This document shows, piece after piece, positions 8,251-15,671 of a stretch of 42,322 bases of DNA. The notes beneath the pieces are model-generated. The model searched no databases and was not told where the DNA came from. It saw only the letters and a list, made by a program, of their open reading frames with translations. The translations under genes were made by a program, and so were the position numbers. The DNA lies in contig SVFL01000023.1 of assembly GCA_015056885.1 (NCBI GenBank), positions 1 through 42,322 of the forward strand. Reading direction: 5' to 3'. The DNA is from Lachnospiraceae bacterium (GTDB taxonomy: Bacteria > Bacillota > Clostridia > Lachnospirales > Lachnospiraceae). Numbering within the stretch: position 1 is the stretch's first letter; every line of letters starts with the position of its first letter.

Positions 8251-8764
8251 GCTCTGCCTCCTCTTCCCGTTTTAACTCCTCCAGATACTGTTCCAGAATC
8301 ACCGCAGCTAATCCTGCCAGCTGGGGGCAGGGACGCTTCTTGTAGTATTCCTCGGAACGTTTCTCCGGAACCGGAGAGTCCGGCTTATAATCAAGTCCCA
8401 AAATTTCTCTACATACAATGCTTCCCTGACACTCCTTAAAACGTCTTGCCAGCTCCTGAATCCGGCTGTAATGTGCCGCTTTCTCTTCAAAAGCCTTGGG
8501 ATCATCGTATCCATACAAAAATCCAATTACAATAAACATTCCTGAAACGGTTCCACACACCTCTCTAAGGCGCCCCATTCCGCCGCCGAAAGAAGAACTC
8601 ATGCGTAAAAGCATCTGTCTGTCCATGTTAAATAAATCGGAAAATGCCAGTGTCACCGCCTGACTGCAATTATAACCCTCCATAAACAAATCCATGGCAG
8701 CTTTGCCACGGGTGCTATTTTGTATATCTTCCAAAGTAATCGTTGTGTTCTTTTGTGTATCCAT
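8243..8764 (-). CDS. C_GCAxxG_C_C family protein
   Basis: 173 residues from the ATG at 8764, which has GGGAGG 7 nt upstream; an in-frame GTG at 8788 lacks one. The family hallmarks are visible: YNCSQAV near the start, a glycine-rich GGGMGR followed by CGTVSG (the GCAxxG position), and later Cys residues in VCRE and RPCPQL. Members are small soluble proteins with conserved cysteines, thought to bind a metal or cluster and often found beside redox genes; the activity is not established. First gene of the three-gene set 6798-8764. Its ribosome site lies inside an inverted repeat. Confidence 0.85.
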   Translation of the reverse strand: MDTQKNTTITLEDIQNSTRGKAAMDLFMEGYNCSQAVTLAFSDLFNMDRQMLLRMSSSFGGGMGRLREVCGTVSGMFIVIGFLYGYDDPKAFEEKAAHYSRIQELARRFKECQGSIVCREILGLDYKPDSPVPEKRSEEYYKKRPCPQLAGLAAVILEQYLEELKREEEAEHV

Positions 8765-8771
8765 AAAAATA

Positions 8772-8808
8772 CCTCCCTGTGTACTCACTTAAGTGTAGCA
8801 CAGGGAGG
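8772..8808 (-). promoter_or_regulatory. Inverted repeat covering the ribosome site of the C_GCAxxG_C_C gene
   Basis: Ten-bp perfect arms (CCTCCCTGTG at 8772-8781 and CACAGGGAGG at 8799-8808) flank a second palindrome, CACTTAAGTG (8786-8795). On the minus strand the 3' arm holds the GGGAGG ribosome site, so an RNA carrying both arms would hide it. A possible extended -10 (TGCTACACT) inside the repeat would instead make it an operator. Confidence 0.55.
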
Positions 8809-8880
8809 TTAAAATTTCTACTAACAATCGCAGTTAAAACTGTTTTGTCCCAAAGATAAATACTATCTTAGAGATATTTT

Positions 8881-9966
8881 CTATCTCTTGATATCATAAT
8901 TCATATTCATGAGATTGCGGATGGACTTCTCATCGTCTGTAATATTTGCATCACCATGAATGGTATGCTTCAATGCACTACTTGCTACTGCAAAGTTCAC
9001 CATATCCATGGGCTTATAGTCATGTGTAATTGCATAGATAAGACCGGATGCAAACGCATCACCACCACCTACACGATCCAAAATATTGAAGGTAAACAGC
9101 TTACTCTCAAAGGTGTGACCATCATACCACATATAAGCCTTCAAGCTGTTCTCACTACCACTGTGAGCATAACGCACATGTCTTGCAATACACTTCAAAT
9201 TCGGATAACGCTCTACAAAAGCCTTGAAAATCTCATCCTGCTGCTCATAGGTGGGCTGCATGGGGATTCCATCCTTCCAGTCACCCTTGCTGTGGTCATT
9301 CTCATCTCTCCATAAATGATAAGGCTCAATACCCAGAAGTACATCCACATAAGGAAGACACTTGGTACAGAAATCTCTTGCCTCCTCCCAGGTCCAAAGG
9401 GTACTTCTAAAATTACCGTCAAAGCTTACCGTAAGTCCCTTCTCTTTGGACTTCACCAACAAATCCATAATCAGCTTCTCACAGTTCTTACCCAATGCAG
9501 GAGTAATACCGCTCAAATGAATCCAGTCAAAATTGTCCAACAGAGCATCTATATCCACTTTACTGAAGTCATACTCAGTGATGGCACTGTGCTTTCTATC
9601 ATAGGTTACCTTGCTGGCACGAATACCGTAACCGGTCTCCAGATAATAGGTACCCAAACGATGTGTGGGAGTTTCCTCGGGAGTACTCAAAATTACAGGT
9701 GTACAATGCACATCATTACTTCTCAGCATACGGATTGCACTCTTACCAAGGCTGTTATTAGGCACTACAGAGAAAAAGGTACTGTCCACGCCAAGGTTTG
9801 CCAGTGCCAGTGCAATATTTGCCTCACTACCGCCGTAATTAGCTTCAAAATTATTGGCAATACGAATCTTCTCATAATTGGGAGGGGTCAGACGAAGCAT
9901 AATCTCGCCCACCGCCAAAAATCTTACATCTGCATTCTCGTCCAACAAGGGATTTCTATGTTCCAT
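8881..9966 (-). CDS. kdgK: PfkB-family sugar kinase, probably 2-keto-3-deoxygluconate kinase
   Basis: 361 residues of the ribokinase/PfkB fold. The N-terminal substrate motif reads VGEIMLRLTPP, with NYGGSEANIALALANLG matching the first PfkB signature; the C-terminal signature DRVGGGDAFASG carries the catalytic Asp and anion hole. The GEIMLRLTP opening is typical of KDG kinases, which phosphorylate 2-keto-3-deoxygluconate to KDPG in uronate and pectin catabolism. A related sugar substrate is possible. No other uronate gene is nearby. It has its own promoter (10018-10047) and GGAG site, so it is probably monocistronic. Confidence 0.85.
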   Translation of the reverse strand: MEHRNPLLDENADVRFLAVGEIMLRLTPPNYEKIRIANNFEANYGGSEANIALALANLGVDSTFFSVVPNNSLGKSAIRMLRSNDVHCTPVILSTPEETPTHRLGTYYLETGYGIRASKVTYDRKHSAITEYDFSKVDIDALLDNFDWIHLSGITPALGKNCEKLIMDLLVKSKEKGLTVSFDGNFRSTLWTWEEARDFCTKCLPYVDVLLGIEPYHLWRDENDHSKGDWKDGIPMQPTYEQQDEIFKAFVERYPNLKCIARHVRYAHSGSENSLKAYMWYDGHTFESKLFTFNILDRVGGGDAFASGLIYAITHDYKPMDMVNFAVASSALKHTIHGDANITDDEKSIRNLMNMNYDIKR

Positions 9967-10017
9967 AATGTTCTCCTTTATGTAGGTTCATTTTGTATTT
10001 CTAAAATATGTTTCTTT

Positions 10018-10047
10018 ATTATACCAAATCCTAGGGGCACTCGTCAA
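10018..10047 (-). promoter_or_regulatory. Promoter of the sugar kinase gene
   Basis: On the minus strand: -35 TTGACG (10047-10042), 18-bp spacer, -10 TATAAT (10023-10018). It begins just past the stop codon of the NSS transporter gene. Confidence 0.75.
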
Positions 10048-10057
10048 CCAAACCAAA

Positions 10058-11413
10058 CTACAACTTAATAATTCCCATAGCATCCAGTACAGAGCTGATT
10101 AAAATCAACAGAATAAATACAGGTGCCACATATTTAATCAAAACAACATACAACTTTTCACTCTTGAATTTGGGCGTAGAACGACACACCTCATCGATAA
10201 CTGCCTTCGGTTTCATCACATATCCCACAAACACACAGGTCGCAAAAGCCACAATAGGCATCAGCACGCTATTGGAGAAAAAGTCGCACATATCAAGAAT
10301 ACTCATCCCTCCCAAATTAATATGACTCCATACACCAAATCCCAGAGAAGAAGGAATCGCTGCTACAATCACACCAATAGTGACAAGCACTGTAATTAAT
10401 TTTCTGTTGCCTCCTGTTTTATCCACAAAAATAGATACCACTGTCTCCATCAAGGAAATCGCAGAAGTCAACGCTGCGAACAATACCAGAATAAAAAATG
10501 CCGCCCCTAAAATTCTGCCCCCTGCCATACCGTCAAATACCTTAGGCAGAATCACAAACATCAGAGTGGGTCCTTTATTTAAAGCTGCTTCCTCACCTCC
10601 TGCAAAGGCAAACACTGCCGGCACAATCATTAGTCCTGCCAGAAAGGCAATTGCCGTATCAAAAATCTCGATATGACGCACACTGCTCTCAATATTGGTA
10701 TCTTCCGGCAAATAAGAACCATATGTAATCATGATACCCATGGCAATAGACATGGAATAAAATATCTGTCCCATAGCGGCCAAAATTCCAGTGGCATTTA
10801 CCTTTGTAAAATCAGGCTTAATGTAATAGATAACACCCTCCATGGCACCGGGTCTTGTCACTACAAATATTGCAATCACCACCGACAACACCACAAGTAA
10901 CGGCATAAGAATCTTACTGATATTTTCGATTCCCTTATTCACACCCATGAGAATGACTGCCGTACTGGCCAAAGTAAACAACGCCAGCCATATAAGCGGT
11001 TCCCCTGTGTTTGAAATAAATCCGCCAAAAAAGTCATCTGCCACCGCATCCTTGGCCTGTCCGGTCAGATACACCTGACAATACTTCGTCACCCAACCAC
11101 CGATTACACAGTAATATGGCAAAATAATCATAGGAATAATACTTCCCAGCACTCCTATAAAACCACACTTTTTATTCAGAGTAGAAAAAGCATGCAATGC
11201 GCTTTTGCCTGTCATTCGACCAATCGAAATCTCTGTGACAAGCAATGCAAAACCAAAGGTTACTGCTAAGATTAAATAAATAAACAAAAAAGTTCCGCCG
11301 CCATACTTTGCTGCAAGATAGGGAAATCTCCATAAATTGCCCAGGCCCACTGCAGAACCTGCCGCCGCCAAAACAAAACCAATTTTACTTGAAAAACTGT
11401 TCTTTTGATTCAT
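10058..11413 (-). CDS. Neurotransmitter:sodium symporter (NSS/SNF family)
   Basis: 451 residues with about 11-12 membrane segments. The first helix carries the family signature GFVLAAAGSAVGLGNLWRFP, which forms the Na+ and substrate site, followed by YLAAKYGGGTF. Bacterial members such as LeuT, MhsT and TnaT use sodium to import amino acids, especially hydrophobic or aromatic ones; the substrate here cannot be read from sequence. The length is close to the usual bacterial 440-510. It has its own promoter (11465-11495) and a GAGG site, and no clear terminator before the sugar kinase promoter. Confidence 0.93.
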   Translation of the reverse strand: MNQKNSFSSKIGFVLAAAGSAVGLGNLWRFPYLAAKYGGGTFLFIYLILAVTFGFALLVTEISIGRMTGKSALHAFSTLNKKCGFIGVLGSIIPMIILPYYCVIGGWVTKYCQVYLTGQAKDAVADDFFGGFISNTGEPLIWLALFTLASTAVILMGVNKGIENISKILMPLLVVLSVVIAIFVVTRPGAMEGVIYYIKPDFTKVNATGILAAMGQIFYSMSIAMGIMITYGSYLPEDTNIESSVRHIEIFDTAIAFLAGLMIVPAVFAFAGGEEAALNKGPTLMFVILPKVFDGMAGGRILGAAFFILVLFAALTSAISLMETVVSIFVDKTGGNRKLITVLVTIGVIVAAIPSSLGFGVWSHINLGGMSILDMCDFFSNSVLMPIVAFATCVFVGYVMKPKAVIDEVCRSTPKFKSEKLYVVLIKYVAPVFILLILISSVLDAMGIIKL

Positions 11414-11464
11414 GATAACCTCTTTCGTAATTATATTTCCAGTCCTAATTCAATCGCCCAACAC

Positions 11465-11495
11465 ATTATAGCACACTATATGCTAACTGTGTAAA
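11465..11495 (-). promoter_or_regulatory. Promoter candidate for the NSS transporter
   Basis: On the minus strand: -35 TTTACA (11495-11490), -10 TATAAT (11470-11465). The 19-bp spacer is longer than ideal, so the promoter may be weak or need an activator. Confidence 0.5.
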
Positions 11496-11505
11496 GGAAT
11501 TGAAA

Positions 11506-11541
11506 ACAAGCCGATTTCTCATATTAGAGAAGTCGGCTTGT
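11506..11541 (-). terminator. Intrinsic terminator after the helical unknown gene
   Basis: A 15-bp arm (ACAAGCCGA...TTCTC) pairs with its complement with one mismatch around a 6-nt loop, followed on the minus strand by TTTC. It sits 37 bp past the stop of the gene at 11579-12274. Confidence 0.75.
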
Positions 11542-11578
11542 GCCAACATATCATATGTCTGTTAATTACTGCGACCCA

Positions 11579-12274
11579 TTAATACCCTGTACCCTGCAAC
11601 GCTTTGACAATGTCTGCTGCGTAGGCATCTGCGTTTTCTTCCGGAATCGTGATATCCAGTAAGGTATTTCCTATTCTCGAATACAACTGATAAGTTTTAA
11701 AAACATTTTTATCCGTAACTATCGTTGTATGCATAAAGAGGCGGTTGTCATCCTTCATAAAAAATTCATGGGATACATCGTATTCTTTATACTCCTTAGG
11801 TTTCTTAGCATCTGCCATTATATCTTTGATATTCTTAGTATTTGTCAATATGGCATTAATTCGTTCAACCGCTTCCGCTTCTTCCTTATACACATCTAAC
11901 TTAATGTGAAATAACGGATTATCATTATTAATAATAGTATAATTCTTAACTTTTTCCAACTGCCTTTTCAAAAATTCCTCAGGTATTTTCATTTGCTTTC
12001 TCATCTCTTCAGGCATAACATATAACTCTGTCTCATACCCCACAGAGTTCATTCTACGAATAAACTCCTCTCCTGTCATGGGCGCAGTTCCTTCGCCCAA
12101 ACGATTGCAAAGGCTCTGTATCTTAACCTCCTCTGTCACAGTTACAGCTACATTCTCTTCATCCGGATGCAAAACGTCGTCAACCACATCCTCAATTTTG
12201 TCCTTCACAGCGGATGCAACGTTATCCATCGCATCCTTCAACAAGCCTGACAATAAATTATTAAAAGCACTCAT
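11579..12274 (-). CDS. Unknown protein with amphipathic helical N-terminus
   Basis: 231 residues from the ATG at 12274, which has AGGGGG 8 nt upstream; the longer reading back to 12337 lacks one. No family recognised. Residues 1-40 (FNNLLSGLLKDAMDNVAS, then VKDKIEDVVDDVL) look like an amphipathic helix. The rest is a mixed alpha/beta domain of about 180 residues ending QGTGY. The N-terminal pattern resembles that of the LRR protein at 3392-4654, which suggests a shared way of attaching to a membrane or partner. Single-gene transcript between its terminator and the inverted repeat at 12429-12535. Confidence 0.8.
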   Translation of the reverse strand: MSAFNNLLSGLLKDAMDNVASAVKDKIEDVVDDVLHPDEENVAVTVTEEVKIQSLCNRLGEGTAPMTGEEFIRRMNSVGYETELYVMPEEMRKQMKIPEEFLKRQLEKVKNYTIINNDNPLFHIKLDVYKEEAEAVERINAILTNTKNIKDIMADAKKPKEYKEYDVSHEFFMKDDNRLFMHTTIVTDKNVFKTYQLYSRIGNTLLDITIPEENADAYAADIVKALQGTGY

Positions 12275-12345
12275 TTGTATGTCCCCCTTTGTAAAAACAT
12301 GTATTGTCATTATAACGCAACTAACCCAAATATGCATCCCTTTTC

Positions 12346-12440
12346 TTATAATGTACCCAACCTTACCTCTTTTCCGCCCTCGATGACACCTGCAACTTTG
12401 CCATTTTCTTTTACCCTAAAGTGGAGATGTTGGTATTCCA
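12346..12440 (-). pseudogene. Possible remnant of an M23 peptidase C-terminus
   Basis: The minus strand here encodes about 30 residues ending at a TAA. They include HLHFRVKENGKVAG, which resembles the conserved end of M23 peptidases (GPHLHFEVRxNGK). The frame runs into the inverted repeat and has no start or upstream domain. The match is short and could be chance. Confidence 0.15.
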
Positions 12441-12535
12441 CCATGGGGCCGGGGGCTTTGGCTTTCGGACATGGCGGAGGGTGTAAGAAGAGCGTCCGAA
12501 AGACAAATCCCCCGGCCCCATAGTGGAATCCCAAT
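12429..12535. repeat. Large GC-rich inverted repeat
   Basis: Two 42-bp arms (12429-12470 and 12494-12535) are complementary at about 37 positions around a 23-nt loop. The core TATGGGGCCGGGGG and CTTTCGGAC segments pair almost perfectly, and the match continues imperfectly outside the arms. It is much richer in GC than its surroundings. It lies between the unknown gene at 11579 and the pnp terminator, outside any gene, and has no T-run of a terminator. It could be a REP/MITE-like mobile palindrome or a structured RNA. From 12275 to 12428 I see only an AT-rich upstream region with a possible remnant at 12346-12440. Confidence 0.7.
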
Positions 12536-12557
12536 ACCTACTTTTGTGCATAACAAA

Positions 12558-12581
12558 GGCGACACCCTTGCAGGTGTCGCC
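12558..12581 (-). terminator. Terminator of pnp
   Basis: Perfect 9-bp GC-rich stem (GGCGACACC / GGTGTCGCC) with a 6-nt loop, then TTTGTT on the minus strand, 14 bp past the pnp stop codon. Confidence 0.8.
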
Positions 12582-12594
12582 TATAACTTACTAA

Positions 12595-14685
12595 TTACTG
12601 CTGAGCTATGTCCTTCATGGAGAAGCTGATTCTTCCCATCTTGTCCTTGCCCAGACATACAACAGTTACCATATCGCCGAGAGTCAGAACATCCTCAACA
12701 TGGTTGATTCTCTCCTTGGCAATCTTGGAGATATGAACCATACCTTCCTTGCCGGGAGCGAACTCGATGAATGCACCGAACTCCTTGATGCTTACTACTT
12801 TACCCTTGAAAATCTGGCCTTCCTCAAACTCGGTGGTGATGATCTTAATCATCTCCTCAGCCTTAGCCATCATCTCCTTATCGGTACCACAGATAGATAC
12901 CATACCGTCATCGGTAATATCAATCTTCACGCCGGTACGAGCAATAATCTCATTGATGGTCTTACCACGCTGACCAACAACCTCACCAATCTTCTCAGGA
13001 TCAATCTGAATGGAGATAATTTTGGGAGCATACTGGCCAACCTCAGCTCTGGGCTCTGCGATAGCAGGCTTCATACAAGTGTCCATGATGAAGAGTCTTG
13101 CCTCACGACAATTTGCAATAGCGCCCTCTACAATAGGTCTGGTCAGACCGTTAATCTTAATATCCATCTGGATAGCAGTGATACCGTCTACAGTACCGGT
13201 TACCTTGAAGTCCATGTCTCCAAAGAAGTCTTCAAGACCCTGAATATCGGTAAGCAGTACGAAATCGTCATCGGTGTCTCCGGTTACCAGACCACAGGAA
13301 ATACCTGCAACCATCTTCTTGATGGGTACACCTGCTGCCATCAGGGACATACAGGAAGAACAGGTAGATGCCATGGACGTAGAACCGTTAGACTCAAAGG
13401 TCTCAGATACAGTACGGATTGCATAAGGGAACTCCTCCTCAGAAGGAAGCACAGGAATCAGTGCTCTCTCTGCCAATGCACCGTGACCAATCTCACGTCT
13501 TCCGGGTCCGCGGGAGGGCTTAGTCTCACCTACGGAATAGGAAGGGAAGTTATAATGATGCATATAACGCTTAGTTACCTCATTGTCGTCAAGGCCATCA
13601 ATCTTCTGAGCCTCGGAAAGAGGAGCCAAAGTACATACGTTACAAATCTGAGTCTGTCCACGGGTGAACATAGCGGAACCATGTACACGAGGGATGATGT
13701 CAACCTCAGCAGCCAAAGGACGAATCTGGTTCAACTGACGGCCGTCGGGACGCTTGTGATCCTTCAAAATCATCTTACGAACAGTCTTCTTCTGATACTG
13801 ATAAATTGCCTCACCCAAGATAGCGAGCCACTCTTCCTTCTCAGCAAAAGCCTCCTCAAGTCTTGCGGTAATCTGGCGGATATTCTCCTCACGAACCTGC
13901 TTCTCATCAGTGAAAACAGCCTCCTCCATCTCTGCGGGAGGAACGATTTCCTTGATTGCGTCAAACAGCTCTGCAGGGATTGCGCAGCTGGTGTACTCAT
14001 GTTTGGGCTTACCAACCTCTGCTACAATCTTCTCGATAAATGCAATAATCTCCTGGTTAATATCATGAGCCTTGTAAATTGCCTCCAGCATCTTTGCCTC
14101 GGGAACCTCATTTGCACCAGCCTCAATCATGATAACCTTCTCTTTTGTGGATGCAACGGTCAGGTTCAAATCACCTTCCTTCCACTGCTTCTGGGAAGGG
14201 TTGATGATAAGTTCACCGTCAATGAGACCCATCTGGGTCATCGCACAAGGACCGTCAAAAGGAATGTCAGAGATGCAGGTTGCAATAGATGCACCAAGCA
14301 TTGCAACAATCTCAGGACGACACTCAGGGTCAACGCTCATTACAAGGTTATTCAAAGTAACATCATTTCTGTAATCCTTAGGGAAAAGGGGACGCATAGG
14401 TCGGTCAATTACACGGCTGGTGAGAATTGCATTCTCACTTGCCTTACCCTCACGCTTGTTGAAGCCTCCGGGAATCTTACCTACTGCATACATCTTCTCC
14501 TCATACTCTACACTGAGAGGGAAAAAATCAATACCGTCTCTGGGCTTCTCAGATGCAGTTGCAGTACAAAGAACAGTAGTATCACCATAGTGCATGAATG
14601 CACAACCATTTGCCTGCTTACCTACGCGGTTTACATCTACAACCAACTTACGACCGCCAAGTTCCATTTCAAAACTTTGATACAT
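12595..14685 (-). CDS. pnp: Polynucleotide phosphorylase
   Basis: 696 residues from ATG 14685 (GGAGG 5 nt upstream, protein begins MYQSFEMEL); upstream in-frame codons lack a ribosome site and the family begins here. Phosphorolytic 3'-5' exoribonuclease of mRNA turnover. Order: RNase PH domain 1 (about 1-210), helical linker, RNase PH domain 2 (about 320-540, with GHGALAER and the SNGSTSMAS active-site loop), KH (VVGQRGKTINEI, about 560-620) and S1 (FKGKVVSIKEFGAFIEF, about 625-693). Full family length. It follows rpsO, the classical pair, with a terminator and a hairpin leader between them, so it may be fed by read-through and controlled by the leader. Confidence 0.98.
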   Translation of the reverse strand: MYQSFEMELGGRKLVVDVNRVGKQANGCAFMHYGDTTVLCTATASEKPRDGIDFFPLSVEYEEKMYAVGKIPGGFNKREGKASENAILTSRVIDRPMRPLFPKDYRNDVTLNNLVMSVDPECRPEIVAMLGASIATCISDIPFDGPCAMTQMGLIDGELIINPSQKQWKEGDLNLTVASTKEKVIMIEAGANEVPEAKMLEAIYKAHDINQEIIAFIEKIVAEVGKPKHEYTSCAIPAELFDAIKEIVPPAEMEEAVFTDEKQVREENIRQITARLEEAFAEKEEWLAILGEAIYQYQKKTVRKMILKDHKRPDGRQLNQIRPLAAEVDIIPRVHGSAMFTRGQTQICNVCTLAPLSEAQKIDGLDDNEVTKRYMHHYNFPSYSVGETKPSRGPGRREIGHGALAERALIPVLPSEEEFPYAIRTVSETFESNGSTSMASTCSSCMSLMAAGVPIKKMVAGISCGLVTGDTDDDFVLLTDIQGLEDFFGDMDFKVTGTVDGITAIQMDIKINGLTRPIVEGAIANCREARLFIMDTCMKPAIAEPRAEVGQYAPKIISIQIDPEKIGEVVGQRGKTINEIIARTGVKIDITDDGMVSICGTDKEMMAKAEEMIKIITTEFEEGQIFKGKVVSIKEFGAFIEFAPGKEGMVHISKIAKERINHVEDVLTLGDMVTVVCLGKDKMGRISFSMKDIAQQ

Positions 14686-14757
14686 AGTTTCCTCCATTCC
14701 GCTGCTTATTTGCAGCATCTTATTTATCTGTAAGCGGAACAGAGAATCCCGAAACCA

Positions 14758-14802
14758 CTGAAAAATACACGTACACTGCTTGTCTGCACATATATTTTTC
14801 AG
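14758..14802 (-). promoter_or_regulatory. Long hairpin in the pnp leader
   Basis: On the minus strand CTGAAAAATATATGTG (14802-14787) pairs with TACGTGTATTTTTCAG (14773-14758); the first 10 bp are perfect and the rest use G-U or near pairs. It ends 72 nt before the pnp start. In E. coli a comparable pnp leader duplex is cut by RNase III for autocontrol by PNPase; the same use here is inferred. Confidence 0.5.
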
Positions 14803-14852
14803 CAATCTCGGTTAAGCTCTCTGCCCCGATTTTACCGTTTTACTACACAAAA

Positions 14853-14886
14853 GGAAGCGGAGTGCCCTTTCGGCCAGCTCCGCTCC
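14853..14886 (-). terminator. Terminator or attenuator after rpsO
   Basis: GC-rich stem (GGAGCGGAG with CTCCGCTTCC, inner pairs GGCC/GGGC around GAAA) followed by TTTTGT on the minus strand, 10 bp past rpsO. Probably partial, since pnp follows without a strong promoter. Confidence 0.7.
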
Positions 14887-14896
14887 CGCATTTGCA

Positions 14897-15163
14897 TTAT
14901 TTTCTCAAGCCAAGTCTCTCAATCAGAGCACGATATCTCTCGATATCTTTCTTCTTCAAGTAGTCAAGAAGGCCACGTCTCTGACCTACCATCTTAAGCA
15001 TACCTCTACGGGAATGATGATCCTTGGGATTCTCCTTAAGATGCTCAGTGAGCTCCTTAATTCTTGCGGTCAGGACTGCTACCTGAACCTCAGGTGAACC
15101 GGTATCACCAGGTGTTCTAGCGTACTCGTTCATGATTGCTGTTTTCTTCTCTTTAGAAATCAT
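14897..15163 (-). CDS. rpsO: 30S ribosomal protein S15
   Basis: 88 residues, the usual S15 length. It binds 16S rRNA helices at the three-way junction of the central domain and nucleates 30S platform assembly. Conserved features include [17 protein letters not shown] and the RNA-binding [22 protein letters not shown], ending in [18 protein letters not shown] precedes the ATG. It has a consensus-like promoter (15251-15279) and a leader hairpin that may mediate autocontrol by S15. Confidence 0.98.
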   Translation of the reverse strand: MISKEKKTAIMNEYARTPGDTGSPEVQVAVLTARIKELTEHLKENPKDHHSRRGMLKMVGQRRGLLDYLKKKDIERYRALIERLGLRK

Positions 15164-15189
15164 TTTTCTTCCTCCTTAATTTTTAAACG

Positions 15190-15234
15190 CCGTATACTAA
15201 GATGGGGTCGGAGTGTCCGACATCTGAGTATCGG
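15190..15234 (-). promoter_or_regulatory. rpsO: Structured rpsO leader hairpin
   Basis: The minus-strand transcript can fold into a long broken stem: CCG/CGG, ATACT/AGTAT, AGATG/CATCT and TCGGA/TCCGA stacked around a short loop, separated by small bulges. It sits between the start site (about 15244) and the ribosome site (about 15173). S15 represses its own mRNA through leader structures in many bacteria, so this is the likely operator; direct homology to known S15 leaders is not shown. Confidence 0.6.
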
Positions 15235-15250
15235 TTAATCATACTGACCA

Positions 15251-15279
15251 AGTATAACACAGATTTTTCCTGTTGTAAA
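15251..15279 (-). promoter_or_regulatory. rpsO: rpsO promoter
   Basis: On the minus strand: -35 TTTACA (15279-15274), 17-bp spacer, -10 TATACT (15256-15251). Confidence 0.85.
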
Positions 15280-15329
15280 CCTTTATTTTTTCCGGAGTTC
15301 CCAGTGCAAATCACACATTTCCCTCGGCA

Positions 15330-15621
15330 TATCAGATAAAAAACCGAAAAACGGTCTTTTTATCCGATAAATATACAAAAAAAACAACGGACTTGGTACT
15401 TTTCTTAATATAAAATAGGATAAGAAAGTCTATTTTCGCTTTCTTATCCTACTTTTTCTACGCTTTCTCAAACAAGTCTCCTGATTTGGGCACAAAATCC
15501 AGGATAAAATTCTATATAATCTCTTTTTTATCCTATATTGGAAACTGAAAGTAAAGAAATCTTCCTTGAAATCTTCGAATTTATAGGATAAAAAATCATA
15601 AATTACATATTTTATCCGAAC
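15330..15621. repeat. Four palindromes repeated at exactly 84 bp
   Basis: The 508-bp gap between the NlpC/P60 gene and rpsO holds four palindromes of the form (G/A)GATAA-N20-TTATCC. Left arms start at 15334, 15418, 15502 and 15586, and right arms at 15360, 15444, 15528 and 15612. Every step is 84 bp. The arms usually extend to AGGATAAAA / TTTTATCCT. Interiors differ but tend to extend the pairing (ACCG/CGGT in the first, GAAAG/CTTTC in the second, a perfect 13-bp stem at 15416-15451). The 46-48 bp between palindromes show no similarity. The second hairpin has T-rich flanks on both sides and could double as the terminator of the NlpC/P60 gene. Confidence 0.85.
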
Positions 15622-15671
15622 TCACCCCGAACTGAATGACAGAACATTTCTTGCGCTAAAACAAATTTAAT

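Noticed and set aside
12346..12534. 62-codon minus-strand open frame across the palindrome
   Set aside because: Its first half is encoded by the inverted repeat itself and it lacks a ribosome site; only the short M23-like tail was kept, as a weak remnant.
12700..14733. Long open frame on the plus strand opposite pnp (677 codons)
   Set aside because: It is a shadow of pnp: no ribosome site, no recognisable domain, and the minus frame is a full polynucleotide phosphorylase.
15330..15621. CRISPR array
   Set aside because: The 84-bp period is regular but only the palindrome arms are conserved, interiors differ, and no cas genes are nearby.
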